The position numbers were made by a program, and so were the translations under genes. From an uncultured Fusobacterium sp. (GTDB taxonomy: Bacteria; Fusobacteriota; Fusobacteriia; Fusobacteriales; Fusobacteriaceae): a stretch of 64,000 nt of DNA. The stretch lies in NCBI GenBank assembly GCA_900541465.1, contig UQJY01000004.1, forward strand, positions 1 to 64,000, in the 5' to 3' direction. Below the pieces are notes generated by a model that saw only the letters and a program-made list of their open reading frames with translations, was not told where the DNA came from and did no database searches. Of the stretch, positions 41,581 to 50,900 are shown piece after piece; within the stretch, counting starts at the first letter, position 1, and the number at the start of each line of letters is the position of its first letter.

Positions 41581-43554
41581 TTATTTATTATTTTTTAATT
41601 TTTTAGTTTGAAGATAATAAACCACTGCTATTAAAACAAGCCCTAAAAGGTCTGTTTTATACCCGGGTTTTAAAGTTAAAAGCCCGGCAATGATAAATAA
41701 AATTCTTTCTATTACATTCATTTTCGCTTTAAAGAATCCTGTAAGACCTATTGAAACACAACATATTCCTATTATGGCTGTTATTATGCTTGAAATAACT
41801 GTCGGACCAGGATTTATCATTATTAAATCAGGACTTATTACAAACATATACGGGATAAGAAATGCCCCTATTGCAAGCCTTGTCGCCTGCATTCCTGTTT
41901 CCATCGGTTCTGATTTTGCAACTCCTGCTGCTGCAACTGCTGCAAGACATACTGGAGGAGTTACATCAGCTATTATACCAAAATAAAATACAAATAAGTG
42001 AGCTGCAAGCACAGGCACAACCGGAACTCCTGCTGCATCAGTTATAAGAAGTATTGCCGGTGCTGCAATAGTTGAAGTTATAACATAATTTGCTGTTGTC
42101 GGAACTCCTATTCCTAATATTAATGATGTTATCATTGTAAAGAAAAGAGTAAGTATAAGATTTCCATTTGCAATTCCAACAAGAATTGAACCAACTTTTA
42201 ATCCTAATCCTGTTTTAGTTACAACACCTGTAATAATTCCTGCACAAGCACAAGCTGCTATTACTGTTAAAGCACTTTTTGCCCCTGCTACCATTCCCTG
42301 AATTATATCCATAAATGAAAGTCTTGTTTCTTTTTTTATTGCTGCACAAATTATTGTAGAAGCTACTGCTCCAAGAGCTGCATATATAGGAGACCAACCA
42401 CTGCTTAAAAGTCCTATTACTACAAATATTGGTATAATTAATTGTCCTCTTGTTTTCATTACTGTAGAAAATTTTGGAATTTCTTCTTTTGGAAGCCCTT
42501 TAAGTCCAAGTTTTCTAGCTTCAAAATGAACTCCTATAAATACACCAAGATAATATAAAACTGCAGGTATTGCTGCTGCAAGTATAACTTTTGAATACGG
42601 TGTTCCTGTTATTTCTGCAAGAAGGAAAGCTGCTGCTCCCATAATAGGCGGCATTAATTGTCCCCCTGTTGAAGCTGTTGCCTCAACTGCCCCTGCAAAT
42701 TCTCCTTTATATCCTAATCTTTTCATCATTGGAATTGTAAAACTTCCTGTTCCAACAACGTTTGCCACTGAACTTCCAGATAAAGTTCCCATACAGGCAC
42801 TTGATATAACTGCAACTTTTGCTGGTCCACCAGGTGAATTTCCTGCAATTGAGTTTGCGAGATCTATAAAAAATTCTCCCATTCCTGTTTTTTCAAGATA
42901 AGCTCCAAATAATAAGAAAATAAATATAAATGTTGAAGAAACTTGAATTGGAAGCCCCATTATACCTTCTGTTGTATAAAATAAGTGCTGTACAAGACCT
43001 TCAAGGCTTACACCTCTGTGGCCTAATGCTCCTGGAATACTTCTTCCTAAAAGTGCATAAAGTATAAATCCTAAAGATATTACAACCATCGGAAGCCCTA
43101 TCATTCTTCTTGCTGCCTCAAGAACTAAAAGAATTGCTATTCCTCCAACTACCATATCCATTCCATTTATAAGCCCTTGTCTCATTACTATATCTTCAAA
43201 GAAAATTACTACATATAAACAGCAGACTCCTGCAAGAAGACCAAGAATACAGTCTAAAGGGTGAAGACTATATTTATCCATTTTTGGACTTGTGGGATAA
43301 AGGAAAAATACTGCTGTAAGACCAAATGCCAGATGGATTGAACGGGCTATCTGTGCATCTATCCCTCCTCTTATTCCATAATAAAGCTGGAATACTGTGA
43401 AACAAAATAAAAGAACTGAAACTATTTTTCCCTGAGTTCCTGAAAGAACTCTATATCTCGATCCTTTATCATATTTTGCCATCAATTCGTCAACATTTGA
43501 TGATATCTTGTTTTTCATTGCTGCACTCATATTCATCACTGCTTCTTCTCTCAT
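41581..43554 (-). CDS. TRAP transporter, fused 4TM/12TM (DctQM-type) permease
   Basis: A 657-residue protein with about 16 membrane segments: the small DctQ-like half at the N-terminus (about 40-190) joined to the DctM-like half, which is the usual organisation of TAXI-TRAP systems. Motifs in the M half include GGQLMPPIMGAAAFL and GIGVPTTANYVI. ATG 43554 has GGGGAGG about 10 nt upstream. It uses an Na+ or H+ gradient to import the ligand delivered by the TAXI protein. It lies between the DUF1850 and TAXI genes. Confidence 0.94.
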   Translation of the reverse strand: MREEAVMNMSAAMKNKISSNVDELMAKYDKGSRYRVLSGTQGKIVSVLLFCFTVFQLYYGIRGGIDAQIARSIHLAFGLTAVFFLYPTSPKMDKYSLHPLDCILGLLAGVCCLYVVIFFEDIVMRQGLINGMDMVVGGIAILLVLEAARRMIGLPMVVISLGFILYALLGRSIPGALGHRGVSLEGLVQHLFYTTEGIMGLPIQVSSTFIFIFLLFGAYLEKTGMGEFFIDLANSIAGNSPGGPAKVAVISSACMGTLSGSSVANVVGTGSFTIPMMKRLGYKGEFAGAVEATASTGGQLMPPIMGAAAFLLAEITGTPYSKVILAAAIPAVLYYLGVFIGVHFEARKLGLKGLPKEEIPKFSTVMKTRGQLIIPIFVVIGLLSSGWSPIYAALGAVASTIICAAIKKETRLSFMDIIQGMVAGAKSALTVIAACACAGIITGVVTKTGLGLKVGSILVGIANGNLILTLFFTMITSLILGIGVPTTANYVITSTIAAPAILLITDAAGVPVVPVLAAHLFVFYFGIIADVTPPVCLAAVAAAGVAKSEPMETGMQATRLAIGAFLIPYMFVISPDLIMINPGPTVISSIITAIIGICCVSIGLTGFFKAKMNVIERILFIIAGLLTLKPGYKTDLLGLVLIAVVYYLQTKKLKNNK

Positions 43555-43575
43555 AACCTTACTGCCTCCCCATTT

Positions 43576-44049
43576 TTAAAATCTATAATCTTTCTTAATA
43601 GTTAACAATATTTTTGCCGGCTTATCTCCTAAAATTTCACTCAGCATATATTTTTTTTCATCAATTTTTAAATAATGCTTTCCTATTGGAGATATTACCA
43701 TCGATATATTTTTAAATTCTCTTTCCATTTCAAGAATAAATTTTCCATTTTCAATTTTCATTTTTCCCTCTTCAGGAAGAAATGGAAGACCAACTCCATA
43801 AGATTTATACTCTGTTCTTATAAGCTTTATCTTTTTATTTTCTTCTGCTACAAAAATTTCTTCAGCTTCTGTTTTCATTACTGAATGAATATAACCAAGA
43901 GAAAATTTTTTATTTTTTAAAATAAATTCATAATTTTTTTTATTTGTCATATCTTCAATAACCAATATATATTTTGGCTCTAAAAGATTTTTAAAAATCA
44001 TTAATATTAAAATTATAACTGTAAATATAATTGTTATTTTTTTAATCAT
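43576..44049 (-). CDS. DUF1850 domain protein
   Basis: A 157-residue protein with one N-terminal hydrophobic helix (3-20), so probably membrane-anchored with its domain outside the membrane. The region YIHSVMKTEAEEIF (around 53-66) is the DUF1850 signature; other members have YxHSVxxxPVxE. DUF1850 proteins are nearly always co-encoded with TAXI-TRAP components, as here, where it is the first gene. A helper role in substrate capture or assembly is inferred from that association. Confidence 0.85.
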   Translation of the reverse strand: MIKKITIIFTVIILILMIFKNLLEPKYILVIEDMTNKKNYEFILKNKKFSLGYIHSVMKTEAEEIFVAEENKKIKLIRTEYKSYGVGLPFLPEEGKMKIENGKFILEMEREFKNISMVISPIGKHYLKIDEKKYMLSEILGDKPAKILLTIKKDYRF

Positions 44050-44108
44050 TATTTTTTTATATATCCTTATTAAATTATATATATTTTATATATGTATTTC
44101 GATAATGC

Positions 44109-44137
44109 ATGATAACATTAATCTCTATCTATGTCAA
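44109..44137 (-). promoter_or_regulatory. Promoter of the DUF1850-TRAP-TAXI operon
   Basis: Minus strand TTGACA (44137-44132), 17-nt spacer, TATCAT (44114-44109). Confidence 0.75.
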
Positions 44138-44173
44138 CCTTTTTTGTTAATTTTTATAATAATTTTGCACAAA

Positions 44174-44206
44174 AAATAAAAAAATCCCACAAAAATTTGT
44201 GAGATT
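44174..44206 (-). terminator. Terminator of the tRNA operon
   Basis: Minus strand AATCTCACAAA / TTTGTGGGATT (one G-U) followed by TTTTTATTTTTT, just downstream of tRNA-Arg. Confidence 0.85.
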
Positions 44207-44216
44207 AATTTTCAAA

Positions 44217-44293
44217 TGGCGTACTCGAGAGGAATCGAACCCCCAACACCCTGATCCGTAGTCAAGTGCTCTATCCAATTGAGCTACGAGTAC
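44217..44293 (-). tRNA. tRNA-Arg (anticodon ACG)
   Basis: 77 nt with encoded CCA. Acceptor GTACTCG / CGAGTAC, anticodon stem CTTGA / TCAGG with loop CTACGGA (anticodon ACG), and T-loop GTTCGATTC are all in place. Confidence 0.95.
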
Positions 44294-44300
44294 ATTTATA

Positions 44301-44329
44301 AAAAAAAGGTAGATCGAATATCTACCTTT
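44301..44329 (-). terminator. Hairpin between tRNA-Ser(GCT) and tRNA-Arg
   Basis: Perfect 10-bp stem AAAGGTAGAT / ATCTACCTTT followed by TTTT on the minus strand. It could partly terminate the tRNA-Ser transcript before tRNA-Arg or act as a processing signal; no separate promoter for tRNA-Arg was seen. Confidence 0.7.
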
Positions 44330-44340
44330 AATTGTCAGAC

Positions 44341-44433
44341 TGGCGGTGAAGGAGAGATTTGAACTCTCGGTACCGGTTTAGTCGGTACTCTCCCTTAGCA
44401 GGGGAGTGCATTAGGCCACTCTGCCACTTCACC
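44341..44433 (-). tRNA. tRNA-Ser (anticodon GCT)
   Basis: 93 nt with encoded CCA and the long variable arm of class II tRNAs. Acceptor GGTGAAG / CTTCACC; anticodon loop CTGCTAA in stem CTCCC / GGGAG (anticodon GCT). Confidence 0.95.
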
Positions 44434-44435
44434 AC

Positions 44436-44519
44436 TGGCGGAGAGTTAGAGACTCGAACTCTAAAGCCTTACGGCGCCGGTTTTCAAGACCGGTTCCTTA
44501 CCAATTAGGATAACTCTCC
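44436..44519 (-). tRNA. tRNA-Ser (anticodon TGA)
   Basis: 84 nt with encoded CCA and a variable arm. Acceptor GGAGAGT / ACTCTCC; anticodon loop CTTGAAA in stem CCGGT / ACCGG (anticodon TGA). Only 2 nt separate it from tRNA-Ser(GCT). Confidence 0.95.
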
Positions 44520-44528
44520 ACTTCAAAA

Positions 44529-44557
44529 AGTATATCATACAGCTTTTATTTTGTCAA
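44529..44557 (-). promoter_or_regulatory. Promoter of the tRNA-Ser/Ser/Arg cluster
   Basis: Minus strand TTGACA (44557-44552), 17-nt spacer, TATACT (44534-44529), ending 10 nt before the first tRNA. Confidence 0.85.
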
Positions 44558-44627
44558 CAGCTTATAATAAAAAAATTTATTTTTTCCTTTATTTTATGAT
44601 ACTTTGCTTTATATATTTATAATAACA

Positions 44628-44682
44628 AAAAGACTGTTATCCCCTGCAAAATAATGCAGAAATAAAATTCTAACAGTCTTTT
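44628..44682 (-). terminator. Terminator of upp
   Basis: AAAAGACTGTTA / TAACAGTCTTTT 12-bp stem enclosing a second small hairpin (CTGCAT / GCAG), T-rich exit on the minus strand. Confidence 0.8.
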
Positions 44683-44693
44683 CATATTAAAAA

Positions 44694-45320
44694 TTATTTA
44701 GTTCCGAATATTCTGTCTCCGCAGTCTCCAAGACCCGGAACAATATATCCATGCTCATTTAAACGTTCATCTATTTTTGCTGTATATATAGATACTTCTG
44801 GATGAGCTTCCTGAACTCTTGCTATTCCTTCTGGAGCAGATATTAAACACATAAATGTTATATCTTTTACTCCTCTATCTTTTAGATAATCAATAGCATA
44901 TATTGCAGAACCTCCTGTTGCAAGCATAGGATCTACAAGAATTACTTTTCTTTCTTGAATATCAACAGGTAATTTACAATAATAGTAAACAGGCTGTAAA
45001 GTTTCTTCGTTTCTATACACTCCTATATGACCTACTTTTGCTGTAGGAATTAGAGAAAGTATTCCGTCAACCATTCCAAGACCTGCTCTTAAAATAGGAA
45101 CTATAGCAACTGCTTTATCTTTCAACACTCCTGCTTTAGTTTTCATAATTGGAGTTTCAACTTCAATTTCTTCAAGTTCTAAATCTTTTGTTGTTTCATA
45201 AATCATCAACTTAGCTATCTCATTTAGATTTTCCCTGAAAGTTTTTGTATCTGTGTTTTTATCTCTTAAGTAAGTAAGTTTGTGTTCAATTAAAGGGTGT
45301 TTAATTTCTACAACTGCCAT
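44694..45320 (-). CDS. upp: Uracil phosphoribosyltransferase
   Basis: A 208-residue PRTase that makes UMP from uracil and PRPP for pyrimidine salvage. The PRPP loop [14 protein letters not shown] and the C-terminal uracil-binding region [12 protein letters not shown] are intact, and length is typical. ATG 45320 follows an AGGAGG site. It is downstream of rpmE but separated by a terminator. Confidence 0.97.
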   Translation of the reverse strand: MAVVEIKHPLIEHKLTYLRDKNTDTKTFRENLNEIAKLMIYETTKDLELEEIEVETPIMKTKAGVLKDKAVAIVPILRAGLGMVDGILSLIPTAKVGHIGVYRNEETLQPVYYYCKLPVDIQERKVILVDPMLATGGSAIYAIDYLKDRGVKDITFMCLISAPEGIARVQEAHPEVSIYTAKIDERLNEHGYIVPGLGDCGDRIFGTK

Positions 45321-45348
45321 AATTTTTCCTCCTAAATATAGTGTTTAT

Positions 45349-45374
45349 AAAAAAACAGGACAAGCGTCCTGTTT
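45349..45374 (-). terminator. Terminator of rpmE
   Basis: Perfect 9-bp stem AAACAGGAC / GTCCTGTTT with a 4-nt loop and T run, directly after the rpmE stop. Confidence 0.88.
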
Positions 45375-45375
45375 C

Positions 45376-45582
45376 TTATTTAAGATTGTATTTTTTGTTG
45401 AATTTGTCAACTCTACCAGCTGTATCTAAGAATTTAGCTTTACCTGTGTAGAATGGATGACATTTAGAACAAACAGCAACTTTTAAGTCACCTTTTGCAT
45501 AAGTTGATCTTGTTTCAAATTTTTCTCCACAAGTACATTCAACTGTTACAACTTTATAATCAGGATGTATTCCTTTTTTCAT
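45376..45582 (-). CDS. rpmE: 50S ribosomal protein L31, zinc type
   Basis: A 68-residue L31 with Cys16/Cys18 and Cys37/Cys40 that mark the zinc-binding (C+) form, beginning [12 protein letters not shown]. Monocistronic with its own promoter and terminator. Confidence 0.97.
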   Translation of the reverse strand: MKKGIHPDYKVVTVECTCGEKFETRSTYAKGDLKVAVCSKCHPFYTGKAKFLDTAGRVDKFNKKYNLK

Positions 45583-45626
45583 TCCTTTTCACCACCTTCG
45601 ATAATTAACTTATAAATTCACAAAGC

Positions 45627-45655
45627 ATTGTATCACGTTTTTTATGTTTTTGCAA
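45627..45655 (-). promoter_or_regulatory. Promoter of rpmE
   Basis: Minus strand TTGCAA (45655-45650), 17-nt spacer, TACAAT (45632-45627). Confidence 0.65.
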
Positions 45656-45682
45656 CTATTTTTAATTACTTTTATAAGTTTT

Positions 45683-47941
45683 TTATTTTTCTGCCACCTG
45701 AAAATTTATTTTTGCTATTTCTCCGCTTTCAGAGACCACAGTAATTTCATATTTTCCTTTTTTAAAATTAAAACTTCTCTCTTTTTCTCTGCTCTTTCCA
45801 GCATATTCTTTATTCACATACCAATAAAGTTCCTGATTTTTAATATTTGCTATTTTTACAATAAGACTTTTTTCTCCATCAAAATCTTTCGGCACAATTA
45901 TTTTTAAATTATTTTTCGGATATATGAATTTTATTGTTTTTTTAGCTGTCTTTTCACTGAATATATTTGAAACATCCAGATTTTCCCTTACAAAATAATT
46001 CACAACTTCCAAAGGATAAACTAAAATATATTTCTCTTCTCTTTCATTAAAACTTTCGTCTCTTGAGTCTATTTCTTCCTCATTTTTATTTACAAAAATC
46101 TTTTTATAATATGGAGAAGCCTTAAGAGGTTTGGCATCTTTCGGATAAAAAATTTCTTTATAAGGAACACCATATTTTAGTCTATACCCCGTTTCCTTGT
46201 CCACTTTTATTTTTTCCAAATCACTAGGCATACCAAACTCTTTTTCTGTTTTTGGAAGAATTTTTAAAATATTAAAAAGAAGATTTCCTCCTGTATAAAC
46301 TCCTGTAAGATTTGGATTTCCCTCTCCTGTAAAATTTCCTGTCCACACAACAACTGTCCACTCTGGTGTAATTCCTGCTGCCCAGCCGTCTCTTCTTCCG
46401 TGGCTCGTTCCTGTTTTCCATGAAACAGGATTTTTTTCTCTGTAAAATTTTTCCATTCCCGGTCTTTCAAGTTCTCTTATTGTTATAAGAGTAAGATAAG
46501 AAGCCCCTTTTGTAAGAAGCTGTCTTCCCTCTTCTGTGCTTTCTTTTGTATATTTCAAATTTTTAAAATTTCCATAATTTGCAAGCCCTGAGTAAAGAAT
46601 TCCTATCTCTTCCATTGTAAATTCTTTTGTTCCTAAAATCAGAGACAGCCCGTATCTCTCTGGATTTCTATCCTCAAAATTTAAAATATCTTTTAAAAAA
46701 TAAAAAAATTTATCCTCTCCATAATCTTTTAACAGCTCCACAAAAGGAATATTCAGTGATTTTATAAGAGCATCTCTCATCTCAACCATTCCATAATATT
46801 TTTTATTTGCATTCTGAGGAGAAAAATTTGAAAAATATAAAGGTACATCTGGAATTTTTGACTGTGGTGCAGCTATTCCTTCATCAATAACTTTTGCATA
46901 TAAAAATGGTTTTAAAAGAGAGCCGGGAGACCTTTTTGCTGTTATTCCGTCAACCTGTCCGTTATTTTTAAAATCGTAAAAATCCTGTGAACCTGCATAA
47001 GCTGTTACCTCATAATTTTTATTATTGATAATAAGCACAGCTGTATTATTAATTCCAGAGAGTTTTAAAAATTCAGAATAATCTTTTACAGCTTTTTCTG
47101 TTTTCTTTTGAATTTCGCTGTCTATTGTACTTTTTATTATTTTTTTATCTTTGTTTTCATTTACAAGCCGTCTTGCAAGATGAGGAGCAAGAACAGGAAA
47201 GCTGTATCTTTTATCTGGAACAGGTTCTTTTAAAGATATTTCATACTGCCTTTCATTAATAAAATTTTTCTCATAAAGTTTTTTCAAAAGAAAATTTCTT
47301 TTTTCAATAAGCTTTTCTCTATTTTTTTCCACATTCATAAGCCCTGGAGAATTTGGAAGAACTGCAAGCAGAGCTGCCTCGCTCCACGTAAGTTCTTTTG
47401 GGCTCTTCCTAAAATACATATGTGAAGCTGTTTTATATCCTACAATATTTCCCCCGTAGGGAGCATTATTAAGATACATTTTTAAAATCTCATCTTTTTT
47501 ATAATATTTTTCTAATTTAAAAGCATGAACAATTTCAAGATATTTATTAAAATAACTTCTCTCTTTGGGCTGTGCCATTTTAACAGCCTGCATTGTTATT
47601 GTGCTTGCTCCTGTTCTTCTTTTCTCAAAAATATTATCTTTCAATGCTCTTATTACAGCAGAAAAATCAACTCCATTATGAGAATAAAAATTTTTATCTT
47701 CAAAAACCATAACAGCTGTTTTAAGTTTTTCTGGAATTTTATCAATGCTTTTTAAATGCCACTGTTCATTTTTATTAAGATACACTCCCATTATTTTTCC
47801 ATTATTATCAAGGACAGATACACTGTATCTGTCCTCAAAAATTTTTTCTGTGTTCTCTGCATCAAATCTCACATAAATTCCGCATGTGATTATGAAAACA
47901 ATAATAGTAAAAAATAAAATTATTTTAAATACTATTTTCAT
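45683..47941 (-). CDS. pbpC: Penicillin-binding protein 1C
   Basis: A 752-residue bifunctional peptidoglycan synthase with one N-terminal membrane helix. The GT51 glycosyltransferase catalytic Glu is in VFEDKNFYSHNGVD (around residue 82). The transpeptidase has SPGSLLKP with nucleophile Ser341, KSLN further on, and KTGTSHGRRDG. The C-terminal 90 residues are the BiPBP_C domain typical of PBP1C. Its ATG overlaps the stop of the alpha-2-macroglobulin gene (TAATG), so the two are co-translated. PBP1C with this partner is a recurrent pair, thought to link wall repair to envelope defence. Confidence 0.93.
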   Translation of the reverse strand: MKIVFKIILFFTIIVFIITCGIYVRFDAENTEKIFEDRYSVSVLDNNGKIMGVYLNKNEQWHLKSIDKIPEKLKTAVMVFEDKNFYSHNGVDFSAVIRALKDNIFEKRRTGASTITMQAVKMAQPKERSYFNKYLEIVHAFKLEKYYKKDEILKMYLNNAPYGGNIVGYKTASHMYFRKSPKELTWSEAALLAVLPNSPGLMNVEKNREKLIEKRNFLLKKLYEKNFINERQYEISLKEPVPDKRYSFPVLAPHLARRLVNENKDKKIIKSTIDSEIQKKTEKAVKDYSEFLKLSGINNTAVLIINNKNYEVTAYAGSQDFYDFKNNGQVDGITAKRSPGSLLKPFLYAKVIDEGIAAPQSKIPDVPLYFSNFSPQNANKKYYGMVEMRDALIKSLNIPFVELLKDYGEDKFFYFLKDILNFEDRNPERYGLSLILGTKEFTMEEIGILYSGLANYGNFKNLKYTKESTEEGRQLLTKGASYLTLITIRELERPGMEKFYREKNPVSWKTGTSHGRRDGWAAGITPEWTVVVWTGNFTGEGNPNLTGVYTGGNLLFNILKILPKTEKEFGMPSDLEKIKVDKETGYRLKYGVPYKEIFYPKDAKPLKASPYYKKIFVNKNEEEIDSRDESFNEREEKYILVYPLEVVNYFVRENLDVSNIFSEKTAKKTIKFIYPKNNLKIIVPKDFDGEKSLIVKIANIKNQELYWYVNKEYAGKSREKERSFNFKKGKYEITVVSESGEIAKINFQVAEK

Positions 47942-50900
47942 TATTTAACCTCTGCTTTAAATCCTTTCAGATATGCCTGATAACTGTTGTTGTACATAGC
48001 CTCTGCTTTTGTTCCCGGAAAATCAAAACTTCCCTTTGTAACTCCGTTTATTTTTACAAAGAAACTCTTTGCTTTTTTATTGTAATTATCAAAATCACAG
48101 AACCACATAACTCTGTCATCTCTTATATCTTCATACTCAACATATGTTCCGTTCATTCTGTCCTGCACCCATTCTGGATATTCTCCGCCCACAGCTCTTA
48201 TATTTTCCATTTCCCAGCCTGTTGGAAGAATTTGTGTCACTGCCACATCATTTACAAAAACATATCCTTTTACATCATCTGCTGCTGAAAGTTTTACTTC
48301 AAGCCAGAAAGTATCACCTGATAAAATACTCTCAGGGTCAATAATATTTCCATGAATATCATAATAATTTCTTTCAAGTTTTAGATTTTCAGAAATATTT
48401 TCTCCCTCATAATTTACAGGTATTCCTTCCCAATAATAATTTACAAAAAGATTTTCATTTTCTTTTGTTTTCACTTTAACTGTTTTTATTTCTGCAGGAA
48501 TTTCATAACTGAATACACCTTTTTCTGTTTTAAAACTTATCTGCTTATCATCAGTAATAATTATTCCCTCTGCCTCTTTTTCTGATTCTGTATTTTTTAT
48601 TTTTGCAAGTGTCATAAGAGAATATCCCATGCTCTGTGTTGAAAGCCATTCCTCGCTTTCAATTTTTTTCACAATCTCTTCGTATAATTTTTCATCTGCT
48701 CTTCCAAAAATTGTATAATAGCAGTTTAAAATTACAGCCTGTTCACGAAGAAGAGAACCATAGCTGTATCTTAAATATTCTTCATCTGGTTCAGGAATTT
48801 TGAGAGAAAGTTTTCCTGCAATTTCCTCTGCAAGTTTATCTTCTCCAATAAGTTTATACGCAGCAGCAAGATACCACTTGCTTGTAAGATTTAATTTTTC
48901 AAAATAATTTTCATAAATAAGATTCATCTGGCTTACTTCAGGATTTTCTGCAAGAGCAAGGATATATAAGCCGTAAACTTTTTCTGAAAGATTTGTTTCA
49001 CTGTCTCTTACCATTTTTTTCAGAAAGTTTAAAACTCTTTTATACATATCTTCTGGAACATAATATCCTCTTCCTTTTGCTTCAGTAAGAAAATGTCCTG
49101 TGTAATCTGTCACCCAAATATCTGTATCTCCTCCCTGCCAATAAGGGAATGAGCCGTCATAAAGCTGATTTTCAGAAAGTTTTGCTATTGCAGAATTTAC
49201 ATTTCCTGTAATCTCTTTTGAAGAAAATTTATTATTATGTGTAAGCATTTCAATATATATCTGCGGGAATACTGCTGACACTGTCTGTTCGCCGCAGCCA
49301 TAAGGGTATCTTATAAGTTCTGCAAGTCTTTTGTCAGCTGAAATTACAGGATAAACTGAAACAGAAATATTTCCTTCTACACTTCCTTTTATATAATCTT
49401 CTGACTGTTTAACAGAAAATTCTTTTCCGCTGTTTATAATCTCTTTTTTATTAAAATACAAATAAGGATTATTTGAATTTACATCTATCTCAATTTCTTC
49501 TTCATAAGAATATTCCTTTGAAGAAATTGAAATTTTTATTTTTTTAACCCCTGTTTCATTTCCAGCTTTTTCACGGAAAAATATTGTTTCATTTCCTTTC
49601 TTATCAAGAGAAATAATTTTTTCCTGTTTTCTGCCCATAAAATCAAAATCTATTTTTATTTCGCCGATATTATCTTCAAGAGCAAAAACTTTTACAGGAA
49701 TTTCTATTTCATCTCCAACTTTCAAAGTACGTGGAAAACTATTTTCCATAACTATAGGAGCTTTTACTAAAATTTCTGTATCACTGCTTCCATATTTTTT
49801 TCCGTCAGCTCCTACAACCATAACTTTTACAGCTCCCATATAATTCGGCATTGTAAATTCTACTGTTCCTTCTCCCTTTTCGTCAGTTTCAAGAACACCT
49901 TTAAACATCGCTACAGGTTTAAATCTTTGAGCTTCTTCAAGTCCAAGTTCTTTCATTCTGCCTAGAGATTTCATCACAGTCATTTCATTTACAAATCCAT
50001 CTCCTCCTGTTTTTAAAATTTGATGAACTTCACCTGTTATTCTTCCCATAATTTCAGAATAATTATCATAGAAACGTACCTGCATTGCCTCTTTCTGATA
50101 AAAATAATTCCAAGGATCCGGTGTATCAAATCCTGTTATATCAAGAAGCCCCTCATCAACAACTGCCACTGTATAATTCATTTTCTTTTCTTCTGCATTT
50201 TTTATTTTTACAACAAATTTTTCATTTGGCTTTATCTCTTTCGGTGCATCTATTTTTATATTAAGTTTTGTGCTGTCATCTTCTACAACAACAGGAACTG
50301 CTCCGTAAAGTCTTAAAGGTCTGTCATTATCTAAAGTGTTATAATCTTGGAAAAGTCCGATATTAATATAGCAGTTTGGAAACATATTTTCTGTAACTTT
50401 AAATTCGTAGATATTTTTTAAATCTTCTGCCTGAATCCATTTTCTTTCAATTATTTTTCCAGATTTTTCTACTGTAACAAGAGCCTTTGCACCTTTTGTT
50501 CCCTCAAAAGTAATTTTTGCAGTATCCCCTGCTCTGTAACTTTTCTTATCAGTTTCTATTTTTAGTTTATCAATTTTATTATTTATACTTGAATCCTGCC
50601 ATGTGCTTGCATAAAGATTTATTCCTGTACTTTGTTTTGTCTCCAAATCTTCCACTTCAACAAAAATTTCTCCGCTTCCATCTGGAGCATAGTCAATAAT
50701 ATAAGGTTTTTCGCCGGAAATAAATTCTTTTTCATAAAGAAGAACTGTGTTCCTGTCTGTTTTTATAGACCTTGCAAAAGAGTTGTAAGAATCGTAATCC
50801 CACCACCAAGAATATTCATTCTTGTACACTCTGTAAACAAGTTTTCTGCCAGAAATAAGATTTTCATCTTCAGATACAGCAATCACTTCAAGATTTAATC

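Noticed and set aside
44217-44519. Possible tRNA-directed integration site (attachment site for a mobile element)
   Set aside because: Three intact tRNAs with promoter and terminators, no integrase or duplicated tRNA 3' end within the window.
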